Notes under the pieces: model-generated
The model's input: only the letters and a program-made list of their open reading frames with translations
Database searches by the model: none
What the model was told of the DNA's origin: nothing
In this document: positions 12,176 through 22,600 of the stretch, one piece after another
Layout: each line of letters starts with the position of its first letter
How positions within the stretch are numbered: the stretch's first letter is position 1
Assembly: GCA_943737045.1 (NCBI GenBank)
Contig: CALSFV010000222.1
Location: forward strand, 620,001 to 684,000
Length of the DNA: 64,000 nucleotides
Source of the DNA: Parapristionchus giblindavisi
Taxonomy: Eukaryota > Nematoda > Chromadorea > Rhabditida > Diplogasteridae
Direction of reading: 5' to 3'
Position numbers and translations under genes: made by a program

Positions 12176-12976
12176 CAGTACAGCAGATTCCCCCAGTTAA
12201 AATGCGGTACGCGGGGTGACCCCGGGTGACTCCTCATGTCTCATCGAATTATTACTCTGTGAATATTGAATATCAGGTGTCGAAGTTATTTTTGTTGTAT
12301 TACTCTGTGTCTAAACTATTTTATCACATAAAGTTTGGAATTAAAAAAAAAATAAAAAGCTTGATAAAATAAATAATAATGCAAATTACACTATGACACG
12401 ATTAGGGCTGCTATGCAGTGTGGCGAATCGTGATAAACTTTTTCCCCTTATTTTTGCGTGTTTTTAAATGTTTTTCTTTGTTCATTTCATTTATACCAAC
12501 TTTAATTTTGTATTGTGCGCTGTTTGCGTTTGATAGTGGAGAGGGCATGCTGCGCACTTCTGATTGCGTTTTTTTTACGAAAACACGTTGCCCTGACGAA
12601 AAGGCTTATCTTTCTGATTGGTTGTTGTGCGTATGCGCACAATACAACATTAAAGTCGGAATAAATGAAATAAACAAAGAAAAACGTTTAAAAACACGCA
12701 TAAATAAAGGGAAAAAGTTTATCACGATTCGCCACACTGCATAGCAGCCCTAATCGTGTCATACTGTAATTTGCAGTATTATTATTTTATCAAGCTATTT
12801 ATTTTTTTTAATTCCAAACTTTATGTGATAAAATAGTTCAGACACAGAGTAATACAACAAAAATAACTTCGACACCTGATATTCAATATTCACAGAGTAA
12901 TAATTCGATGAGACATGAGGAGTCACCCGGGGTCACCCCGCGTACCGCATTTTAACTGGGGGAATCTGCTGTACTG
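12176..12976. mobile_element. 801-bp TA-flanked fold-back element
   Basis: The ends read TA|CAGTACAGCAGATTCCCCCA and the complement ...GGGGGAATCTGCTGTACTG|TA. The arms (~12176-12520 and ~12640-12976) match almost base for base, including GGTACGCGGGGTGACCCCGG and AATATTGAATATCAGGTGTC. TA duplications and CAGT ends fit a non-autonomous Tc1/mariner superfamily element. The frames inside are arm shadows. Confidence 0.85.
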
Positions 12977-13238
12977 TATACCTCAACAAACAATCAAGTC
13001 CGAGCAGCAAATAATCACGAGTAGTCTTGTTCTTAGGTATAACAAGTACAGACACAGACAAGACACCGGATATCAACTGTAAGTATTATATTATAATATC
13101 GGCATCTGTAAGATGTCATTAATAACCTACAACATTTGCATATTTCGAATCAAATTTTGAAACTGTTTACCACATATCAACTTGTTTTGTGTTTGTTTCA
13201 ACTTCGAAAGATTGCAGTGCCACGTTAGCTTCTTGAAA

Positions 13239-14003
13239 CACTCAGAAAACTAAGTGTTATCCACGGAGCATAGGACCTGAGAAGTGTTATACAGTCCCGC
13301 ACGATCGCCCTCCCTAAAGGCGGGCCGCCGCGACATGATTCATATCGCCTCATGTCGCATCCTTCTAAAATACTTTTAAAATATTTCATTAGCTGTAATC
13401 ATTACATCATCAGATAAGATTAAGATCACCGTTGAAACGAATAAAATTGGTTAACTTCGGACAGAGTTATTGAAGGATCTTGGCTGATTTTGCTACCGTA
13501 ATCCCTGCAAATTTGAATTTCCCGCATTTTTCATTGAACCTGCGAAATCGATTTTCTCACGAACAAGTTTTTGGACGCTTTCTGCGGATTTTCTTTTGTA
13601 TTTTCTCGTGTATTTTGCGAAATAATTACAATACTTCCAAATACAATACTTCCAATACGAGAAAAAAACCGTTCTAAAACACATTTGCTAGAAAATCGTT
13701 TTCGCAAGGTCAGCACCCCGTCAGGCATGATCCTTCAATAACTCTGTCAAGAGTTAACCAATTTTATTCGTTTCAACGGTGATATTTATCTTATCTGATG
13801 ATGCAATGTCCACAGCTAATGAAATATTTTAAAAGTCTTTTAGAAGGATACGACATGAGGCGACATGAATCATGTCGCGACGGTCCGCCTTTAGGGAGGG
13901 CGATCGTGCGGGACTGTATTTAACACTTTTTGAACTTAAAAAGTTTTAAATATAACACTTCTCAGGTCCAATGCTCCGTGGATAACACTTATTTCTCTGT
14001 GTG
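13239..14003. mobile_element. MITE, family M1, split by a later insertion
   Basis: The left half (13239-13291) has CTAAGTGTTATCCACGGAGC and the right half (13917-14003) has GCTCCGTGGATAACACTTAT, joining at a TA. It is homologous to the intact M1 copy at 32554-32681, which lacks the insert. The insert is the element at 13292-13916. Confidence 0.85.
13292..13916. mobile_element. 625-bp TA-flanked fold-back nested inside an M1 MITE
   Basis: TA|CAGTCCCGCACGATCGCCCT at the left and the complement ...GGGCGATCGTGCGGGACTG|TA at the right. The arms include GGTGATATTTATC/GATTAAGATCACC-type pairs and GACATGATTCAT/ATGAATCATGTC. The host MITE sequence resumes exactly after the TA duplication. A decayed relative is at 22199-22330, where only the right end (GGGTGGGACTG|TA) is clear. 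Confidence 0.85.
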
Positions 14004-14566
14004 AACTAACTCGATAATCAATAGAACTCGTCTTTCCCAATGCCCTTGTCGTGCCTCCTGTTCCTACCATGAGAGGGCGTCTGAATAAGAAATGTTGTCT
14101 TCTAAAATTTCTAGAAGAAAAGAAAATAGAATAAAAATAGGTGGGGAGGGATCTTGTTTCACATATTTTATTCGCTTTTTTCGATTCTTTTCGCTAAATT
14201 TTTCACCACCGCATTAATAATATATAAGATATTTGCGGCACAGCGTTGCAATAGCGGAAATCTGGCGTAAAAAATCAAAGATCACACTACTATCTATTTT
14301 GACACATTGCTAACTATTTCTTGCAAACTCTATATGTGCCCAACTTACTGCGATCGGTCCAGATATTGAAATATATCGATTTTACGAGCGAGACTTTCTG
14401 ACATTACAGTACGTTCGGCACCTGAAGCCAAAGATAATAGCGATTCAAATTTGAATGGAGGAACAATCAAAACAACATGTTCCTAATTTTGTTGTGTACT
14501 TTTATACAAAAAAACTTCTCCTAGGCGTCGAAAAATGTCGGAAATTGCAACATCACATCAAAACTC

Positions 14567-14670
14567 GTTAAAGGAACATACCAAGCTATTTTTACTCTCC
14601 GCTCTGGCCCAGCTCTCTCGTAGACAAAAAAAGCGAGAGAGTGTGGCCAGAGCGCAGAGTTACAAAAATT
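14567..14670. mobile_element. MITE, family M3 (TTTAAAGGAACACC / AGCTAATTTTACTCTCCGC)
   Basis: TTAAAGGAACATACCAAGCT then TTTTTACTCTCCGCTCTGGC, a short loop with TCTCTCGTAGACAAA, and the inverted GTGGCCAGAGCGCAGAGT. Relatives: 20302-20422, 20493-20612 and the split copy at ~61080-61410. The right end is eroded. Confidence 0.6.
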
Positions 14671-15131
14671 GTTTTACCAGTGTCGATCTCCGCTGTTACT
14701 TCGTGTCCATTCATGAGTCCTCGAATATACAACGGCTGAATAGAAAAAATCTACAGTAACATCATCTACCGTATTCCCGGCCACTTTGGCTACAGTATCC
14801 AATTCAGAAGCACAATTGTACTCAAAAATTCTACCTTTGTTTCTTGTTTTGCGCAAGGTTCTAGAAAAAATATTATCAATTTGTAAAACGTCAAAACGAA
14901 AGAAAACGACACAAGCAGTAGATTGCATGGAATTTTAGGAGGTTTTTCCATAAAAGCTCAATTTTGAATAAAATTTCATATTAATTTTAGATCCTAATAA
15001 ACCAAAATAGACCAAAGTGCAATGGAGGGTAGACCCAAAATTGACAGTATTTGGAATAGTTATGAAGGAAATATAGCTGATTCATTTTTTGAAAAGTATG
15101 TAAAAAATAGGATATTTTCCTGTATAGTCTC

Positions 15132-15797
15132 CTACTTGCGTTGTTTTCTCTCATTTTGACGGTATATTGGGAGCAATTCATGTACCGATGAGGTTTTAAA
15201 TGCTTCAGGGGTACGTTCAATTGCGGATTTCTTCCTTTCATCTAGTTCTCTCTGCAAATATGAATTACAATAGATGCAAAATCGAATAAAGTTACAGTAG
15301 TCACTCCTTGCTCCAATTTCCATTTTTTGTAGACATGTAGAAATCCAATAAAATCATCATTGTGAGAGATGAAATAACGGACTAGGGGAGGTGCAAGCCA
15401 TGTGTAACGAGCGAGAAACTTAATATGATCGCTTGTTTCATTAAATTAAACAGCATGGACTTACTGCATAATCATGTTTGAAAATGTGATGAACTTTCAT
15501 AGCTTCTTTAGCTATGAACAATTCATCTCGATCACGTATCACGTACGGGTTTTTTCGTAATAAGACTGTTCGGATAGTATGATAGAGATTCATCACACGA
15601 ATCGAAAGACATATCTGATATTGATTCCCGATATGTTTAAAGCTCACTATGAGCATTGAAAGTACAACTTTCAAGGCATGTAGAGAGTGCTCATCGAATT
15701 TGCATACCTTCTCTCTCATTTTCTCATTATCCCTTACGCCAATTACCATATAATATAAACAGTAGCCAGCATGCTTATCGTGGCGGGAGTCAGTCAT
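15132..15797 (-). CDS. unrecognised two-exon gene end, 5' side abutting a fold-back
   Basis: Exons complement 15465-15797 (phase 0, ends GCA|GTAAGT) and 15132-15251 (behind CATATTTGCAG, ends TAG) give 150 residues. The first exon is a long open frame with ordinary composition (GYCLYYMVIGVRDNEKM, FKHIGNQYQICLSIRVMNLY); the second is basic and hydrophilic (KKSAIERTPEAFKTSS, ending NERKQRK). The intron is 213 bp with a near-consensus donor. An ATG at 15795-15797 could be the true start, but a 1.9-kb fold-back begins ~30 bases upstream, so an earlier exon may have been displaced. The IERTPEAF word loosely recalls the segment before the protease of DDI1 proteins, and a DDI1-like exon lies beyond the fold-back on the same strand; a link is possible but unproven. 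Confidence 0.5.
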
Positions 15798-15826
15798 GCC
15801 AACTCATGAGTCCCCTTCTTTAAAGG

Positions 15827-17699
15827 CGTAGTTAAGAGCTCGGATCTGTAAGACTCGAGCATTGTCCGGACATTTCGCCAAGAATTTTGATTCAGGCCAC
15901 TGTACTTTATGGGTGTAGGGTACCTTGGGTCCACATCACAAAATGGTACCCAAAGTGGCCCTAGCAGTGGAACGCGGCGTGCCAGGTGGGCGCCAAGTTT
16001 GAAAATTCGATTTTCATATTTTTTCAACCGAACAAGCTAGAGTCCAAATTTCTTCGGCATTGTGTTAGGCATGCCCAATGTGCACAGAAACACTATTGAG
16101 ATTAATTTTAAGCAATTCCTAGACTGATTTTTTTACCCGTATTTTCGGTTTTCTTCGATTTCTCGGCATCTCAATTTCAATTCCGCATAAGTTCTCTAGT
16201 ATATCCATGTAGCCCAACTACTAGTGCATGTAACCCTCTAGGCGGAAATCGATCTTGGATTGCGCGTGTCGGAAAAAATCGGTCTGATCGTCTCCAACTT
16301 GACTCAGACTCGTTGTTTCATAATTTTTTTGCTGATTTTCAAAACGATAAGAGCGGAATTGTGGTCTACTCAAAGAATAGAGGTGAGTCTAGTAAAATGA
16401 CACAAGAAGCTCATCACTTGGATCATTTTGAAAATTTCGATTTTCGTGACCCGGAGGTCATGGTCGAAAATTTCAAAATTTCTCAAGTTTGAAATGTTTT
16501 CATATATGCTGCGTACTTTCTGTAACATTCTATCCAAGTACTTTGCAATGCACATAATCAATATGAAAATCGTTAATTTTGGAAAATTCAAAAAAATCAA
16601 TTTGAGTGCCTACTTTCACGGAAAATTTCTGAAATATTGCATTTTTTCGACTCGAATGCCGCGACAATTAGCAAATGACAACGACAATGTGAAGTTTCAT
16701 GATGAGTAAACATAGTACAACTGAAATCCTGGCATTCGGCTCACTTTTGAAAAAATCGATTTCCATGACCCCGGGGTTATGGCAAAAAAAATGAATTTTT
16801 CGAAATTAACGATTTTCATATTGATTATGTGCATTTCAACGTACTTAGATAGAATGTTACAGAAAGTAAGTTGGAAACTGATTCAAGCACAATTCTGCCT
16901 TTTTCGCACGCATTCAACATGAAACTTATCGAAAAATGGTTGAAAGGAGAGATCAGCCATTGAGCATTGGCTGAATATTATACACATCATTAGTACTTCA
17001 CAATACGCAGCATATATGAAAGCATTTCAAACTTGAGAAATTTTGAAATTTTCGACCATGAACCCCGGGTCACGAAAATTGAAATTTTCAAAATGATCCA
17101 AGTGATGAGCTTCTTGTGTCATTTTACTAGACTCACCTCTATTCTTTGAGTAGACCACAATTCCGCTCTAATCGTTTTGAAAATACAGCAAAAAATTATG
17201 AAACAACGAGTCTGAGTCAAGTTGGAGACGATCAGACCGATTTTTTTCCGAAACGCGCAATCCAAGATCGATTTCCACCTAGCAGGGTTACATGCACTAG
17301 TAGTTGGGCTACATGGATATACTAGAGAACTTATGCGGAATTGAAATTGAGATGCCGAGAAATCGAAGAAAACCGAAAATACGGGTAAAAAATCAGTCTA
17401 GGAATTGCTTAAAATTAATCTCAATAGTGTTTCTGTGCACATTGGGCATGCCTAACAAAATGCCAAAGAAATTTGGACTCTAGCTTGTTCGGTTGAAAAA
17501 ATATGAAAATCGAGTTTTCAAACTTGGCGCCCACCTGGCACGCCGCGTTCCACTGCTAGGGCCACTTTGGGTACCATTTTGTAATGTGGGCCCAAGGTAC
17601 CCTACACCAATAAAGTACAGTGGCCTGAATCAAAATTCTTGGCGAAATGTCCGGAATCTGGCCGAAGTGCTCGAGTCTTACAGATCCGAGCTCTTAAAC
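15827..17699. mobile_element. 1.87-kb fold-back element, possibly TTAA-type
   Basis: The outer ~235 bases of each arm are near-identical inverted copies (GAGCTCGGATCTGTAAGACT at the left, complement at 17680-17697), including CACGCCGCGTTCCACTGC. Inner arms pair 16140-16480 with 17040-17410 and 16490-16600 with 16780-16880. The element is mostly AT-rich with AAATTTTCAAAAT words. A TTTAAAGGCG at 15819 and the directly abutting TTAA MITE at 17701 make the exact ends and target duplication ambiguous. No coding gene inside: open frames on the two arms are mirror images. Confidence 0.8.
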
Positions 17700-17700
17700 G

Positions 17701-17821
17701 TTAAAGGGAGCGTTACCTCACTCAATGGTCTCTTCATTGCGCACACTATTTCTCTGTTCTCTAACAACGAGGGAGCATTGCGCGTTGAAGAGACCATTGA
17801 GTGAGGTTTCGCTCCCTTTAA
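17701..17821. mobile_element. piggyBac-like MITE, family M2, abutting the fold-back
   Basis: TTAA|AGGGAGCGTTACCTCACTCA ... GGTTTCGCTCCCT|TTAA. Nearly identical to 8273-8393, so probably a recent insertion. It lies between the 1.87-kb fold-back and the minus-strand DDI1-like exon. Confidence 0.85.
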
Positions 17822-17847
17822 AGGTTACATAAACATGTATATCTCAC

Positions 17848-18727
17848 CGAATTATCCGTATTGGCAACCATAGTTGGTAGATCGAATGGAGGCTCAATAT
17901 ATTCCATCTTTTCCACTTTCATTCTATCTCCATCGAGCGCGCCAATGATCTGCAGATATGTATGAAATATTCTAACAATTGGTGTCTTTGGAGTCACCCT
18001 GGCATTATGAGATGCCAATTCCATGACTAGAATCAGATTTCAATGCTGATTACGAGTCCGTTCTCGGAAAATGCCTAATCCATCTCTGTTTCGAGAAAAT
18101 CGATATTGAAATTCGTCGCGCAGTTGCATGCACAAACTATCTGGATTTTCTTGGAAAGATCACCGCGATGGAAGGTAGCCTACTGCGAGATTTTTTAGAT
18201 GAGTTCCCATCCGAATGGCCAGGCTGACTCCAAAGACTCCCCTTGTAAGTAGTACAAACGCCAGGTGTTATAAAGTGAAGAAAGTCGTCAATCATTGCCG
18301 CTGTCAAGAAGTACTACACTAAAACGCACCATGCAGCCGTTGACTATAAGACAATAAGTCTATAAGACTATAAGAACATTCAATAAACTATTAACATTTT
18401 AGGCGGGTTAATAATTGTATCGGGCTTGCTCCATCGACAACTATCGATGATTGTTTGATCATTGTAACAAAAATAATATTTTTATTGTTGTTATTATTGT
18501 GCACTTTTGTGCAAAATGGGATTGCATGAAATATCTATAATCCCAACCTTAACTCTGAATAAATCCAAATCCTTCTTCGACAATCTCCATTGATTCTTCT
18601 TACAAGTGATAATGGTACCGTAATCAGGAAGATCAATATTGATTTTATCGATTACTTGACTGAGAAGAGAATCAGGTGAACATTCCACTTTTTTAACGAT
18701 AGAATCGATCTCGACAGTCAACCGCAT
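17848..18727 (-). pseudogene. partial, divergent second copy of the DDI1-like gene (UBL part)
   Basis: Exon 18548-18727 (complement) starts with ATG and, like the plus-strand exon at 19617-19796, is exactly 180 nt and ends AAG|GTT; the proteins begin alike (MRLTVEIDSIVKKVECSPDS). A second exon ending at 17848 (TCG|GTGAGA) reads LQIIGALDGDRMKVEKMEYI then EPPFDLP, matching the plus copy's LQSIGAVDGDILKMERVKY. No in-phase acceptor joins the two blocks, and the TTTTCCCAG leader acceptor in front of the plus copy is missing here (TTCTTCTATG). The copies are divergent, head to head, ~890 bp apart. An open frame on the plus strand at ~18030-18225 inside the intron was not identified. Confidence 0.6.
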
Positions 18728-18934
18728 CGTGAATGATTTGACATAGAAGAATGAGAAATGCGAACAAGAATATAACAAATCGGTATGCAAAAATATGAAA
18801 GGAAATTATAATAATGGCACTCTATGTCACTATGTAAAACTCGCAGTCAATATGAGAGGCCATGAAGAAAAGAAAATTCTCATAAAAAAGAGAAAAAAGA
18901 AAAATTCATTATCCATAAGGCATTATTTCTATTG

Positions 18935-19051
18935 TGGTGTTACATTTTCAAAACGTGCGCACGGCGTGCGCACGGCGTGTGTGTTTTCTATACGGTGTTA
19001 CATTTTGAAACGTTCGCACGCCGTGCGCACGTTTTGAAAATGTAACACCAC
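18935..19051. repeat. perfect-armed hairpin, GTGGTGTTACATTTTCAAAA ends
   Basis: GTGGTGTTACATTTTCAAAA at the left and the complement TTTTGAAAATGTAACACCAC at the right, with GTGCGCACGGCGTGCGCAC words between. It lies between the two divergent DDI1-like copies, in what would be their shared promoter region. Another hairpin in the DDI1-like gene (22680-22870) has a related right end (TTTCGAAAATGTAGCACCGT). Confidence 0.8.
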
Positions 19052-19616
19052 ATATAGCGCATCAGTGCTTGAAAGTAGATATGATACCTAGAAATACGGT
19101 AAAGCCCCATCTAGCATTTATTTAGTATGTCACTATTTAGTACGTTAGTATCTCACCATCTCAATGTGGCTGCTTTGTTTTTGTTTTCATTTTTTGAAAA
19201 AAATATGAATTATGAAAAAAGCGCAAAGACTTTCCATGCAACCAATAATTTGTATTTATGGAAAATGCTTGTAATAAAGCGTACTTTTTACTGAGGAAAG
19301 CCGTTCTCCGATGTTTCTTTACTTTTTATAATAGTAAATCAAAAATCATCTGTGTAATTCAGATTACAATTTTCAATTGTTTAAACACTTCATTAATGAT
19401 ATTTGTTCAGGCCGTAAATTTCAGTGGATTACTTTTCTCCACTTATACTCTGTTCAAAAGTCGTAAATATAAGAAAAGAATTGAAAAAACTCATTGCACT
19501 TGAACACACTTTCTTCGTTTATAGATAGTCTCTTTTGAACATCGAATTAGTCATTCACTTCAATCCCATTTCTTTGTAGTTTGCATCGTGTCATTTTCCC
19601 AGTCAAATCATTCACG

Positions 19617-22600
19617 ATGCGGTTGACTGTCGAGATCGATTCTATCTTGGAAGAAGTAGAATGTTCATCTGATTCTCTTCTCAGTCAAGTCTTCAATCAA
19701 ATCAATATTGATCTTCCTGATTACGGTACCATTATCACTTGCAAGGACAATCAATTGAGATTGTCGAAGAAGGATTTGGACCTATTCGACATAAAGGTTC
19801 GATTTAGACATCTTGTATAGGACATAAATCAAATAAATAAATAAATAAAATAGCCTTGGTGTCTGAATAAGCGACTGAATATACTATTTAATGTGTTGTT
19901 CTATCTGCGAAAAGGAAAAAAAACGGAGAAAACTCCTCGTTTTACAAACCTCTTTTCTTTATTTTTTTAATAGAAAGAATAATGACGATTCGGTTGAGAC
20001 TCAGTTAGGTTCTATAATTAAACATGGTGGTGTTAGATGGTTTACAGGGACGAAAAATAATGCTAAAATATCTAATCGATTCTTGCAGAGCATTGGCGCA
20101 GTTGATGGAGACATTCTGAAGATGGAAAGGGTGAAATACAAAGCACCACCATTCGAACAGCTACCATTGGTCGATATAATGCGGAATATGGTAAGTATTG
20201 TATATGATCTTCTCGGAATGTTTTTGTCGTACAAATCTTATACTGGAATAAATTATTTGATTTGATCATCGACCTTGAAAGTCGAAGAAGCGAGAGAGTG
20301 TTTAAAGGAACACCCATAGCTAATTTTACTCTCCGTATTGGCAATACTCTCTTGTAGACAAAGAGAGCGAGAGAGTGTGGCCAGAGCGGAGAGATTCAAA
20401 TTAGCTTGGGGTGACGCTTTAAAGCGACGAGAGTTTTCGAGAATATTTTGCATTTAGCACAGAAAATTGAAGAGTCGTTTGTAAATATTTTGGCATTTAA
20501 AGATACACCCCAAGCTAATTTGAAATTCCCCGCTCTGGTAACACTCTTTCTCTTTCTTTGTCTACGAGAGAGTATTGCCAATGCGGAGTGCAAAATTAGC
20601 TTGGCGTGCCTATAAGAAAAGAGTGGCAAATAATCAACTGCAAGCCTCATGTGGGGAAGATAGGCCTTCTGCCCCCTATGTTATGCGCCAATCTGGTCTT
20701 CTGCAGTAGTGCCAATCGGGTCTTCTGCAGTAGTGCCAATCTGGTCTTCTGCAGTAGTGCCAATCTGGTCTTCTGCAGTAGTGCCAATCTGGTCTTCTGC
20801 AGTAGTGCCAATCGGGTCTTCTGCAGTAGTGCCAATCGGGTCTTCTGCAGTAGTGCCAATCTGGTCTTCTGCAGTAGTGCCAATCTGGTCTTCTGCAGTA
20901 GTGCCAATCGGGTCTTCTGCAGTAGTGCCAATCTGGTCTTCTGCAGTAGTGCCAATCTGGTCTTCTGCAGTAGTGCCAATCTGGTCTTCTGCAGTAGTGC
21001 CAAGAAAAGGACTTGTCAGCTCACAGTGTCCACTGGAAGAGTTTTTGTTTGAAATGCCTCGTTGCTTGACTCTCTTCAGACATATATGTACCCCCCCACA
21101 GCACTCCCTCGCTCTCCTGCTGATTCAAATTATGATTGAATTTTAAAACCTAACTTTGGATTATTGATTTATTGAAACCACAATTGAGATTCGACCGAGA
21201 GCCGAGAAGTGCAATCCACACGAGCAAAGATCTGAAGCGAAAATTTCGATTAACAGTCAACCAGCTCATAATCGGATGAGAAATGATAACACGGTAGGGT
21301 CAAACTGGTTTCATTTACTCAATCAATGAATCACTGATCTGATCGCAAATCAATTAATCAATAATTTTAAGTCTGTCGATCTTTTTAAATGGATAGGCCC
21401 TTGTCTGGCGGGCTATGCCGTCACTCACATCGATTATACGTATGGATTCTACAAGAAATGGGCCCTGGACCAAAGAAATAAGTCTGCAAAGGTATTTTTT
21501 TATTTTCTATTATTATATATTAACACCACTACTATTTTTCGTTTCACTACCTTTTTGTATTAGTTAGCTGCTTCGAGACCCAAATAATCCTGGCTCAAAT
21601 CCCTTCCTCAATTTTCATAAAACACTGTACAATTGTCCCTCACTGTAATGAATTTGATATTTTGCAGAAAGACTTGAACAAAAAGACATTCAACCCATCT
21701 CCTAAAGTATGCACTCCAAGATCGGTAAGTTCAATTATTCACAATAATGAACTTCCAATTTCGTGTCACGTCTCCAAACTGCGATCACTGTCTTCTAATG
21801 GTTTCGAAAACCAGAACCTGCATAGTAGCTGGTTAAAATACAGTGCTCTCTGTGCCTTTATTGTGACAGCATATGGGCTGTTAAAGCCGAAAGTAGTGGT
21901 AGATGATCTTATCGTGGATTATTTCATATTTGCCTTTAACGATAAACAATGAGGGGTAAAAGTTAAAATGAATAAAATCGAATGAGGCGATAGGCAAGTC
22001 GGATCAAATAATGACACGAATAGGGACGACAATAGAAAAAATGATTATGATACAAACTTTTAAAAAACTCCATGGATGTTGCTGTATTCAGACATTGTAT
22101 ATTCGCGGACGGATGAATGGATGTGCAGTAAATGCGATGATTGATACGGGTATAGTGTTATTATTATAATAATAATAATAATAATTATTATTATTATTAT
22201 TCCGCAAGATCGCCCAGTCGCGAGGCGGCACGCCGCGCCACGCGGCATCACGCCTATGCCGCCGTGTGTTTTACGCGTGCCGAGGCGTGATGCGCGTGCA
22301 GCCTTTAGACGGGGCGATGGGGTGGGACTGTATAAATAATCGAGTACTCGAAAATCACAGAGAGAAAGAAGTATTAAAACACCACCACGTAATACACAGA
22401 GCATAACACTTGTGGTGTTTTACGTTTAGCTTTTGCTGTAATTTTTTTTAGTTGTAGTTCATTTTACACTTTTCTCTGTGGTAATGTTCATTAACAGAAA
22501 AAGTCGTACACTATGCAATAATTCAGGCGCCGCACGTACCACTATGCAAGAAAGTTTGGCACGTAAAATTGGAATTTTTCGATATGTGGATGACCGAGAT

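Noticed and set aside
18030..18225. Plus-strand exon reading IHLCFEKIDIEIRRAV and stop
   Set aside because: Open for about 60 codons but overlaps the minus-strand DDI1-like copy and part of an inverted repeat; no splice partner or family was found, so it is not listed as a gene.
20687..20998. CRISPR-like regular repeat array
   Set aside because: Units are contiguous 24-bp tandem repeats with no spacers, in an intron of a eukaryotic gene; it is a minisatellite.
22060..22404. 114-residue minus-strand frame
   Set aside because: It runs across a microsatellite and two MITE ends and is antisense to the exon carrying the catalytic Asp of the protease.
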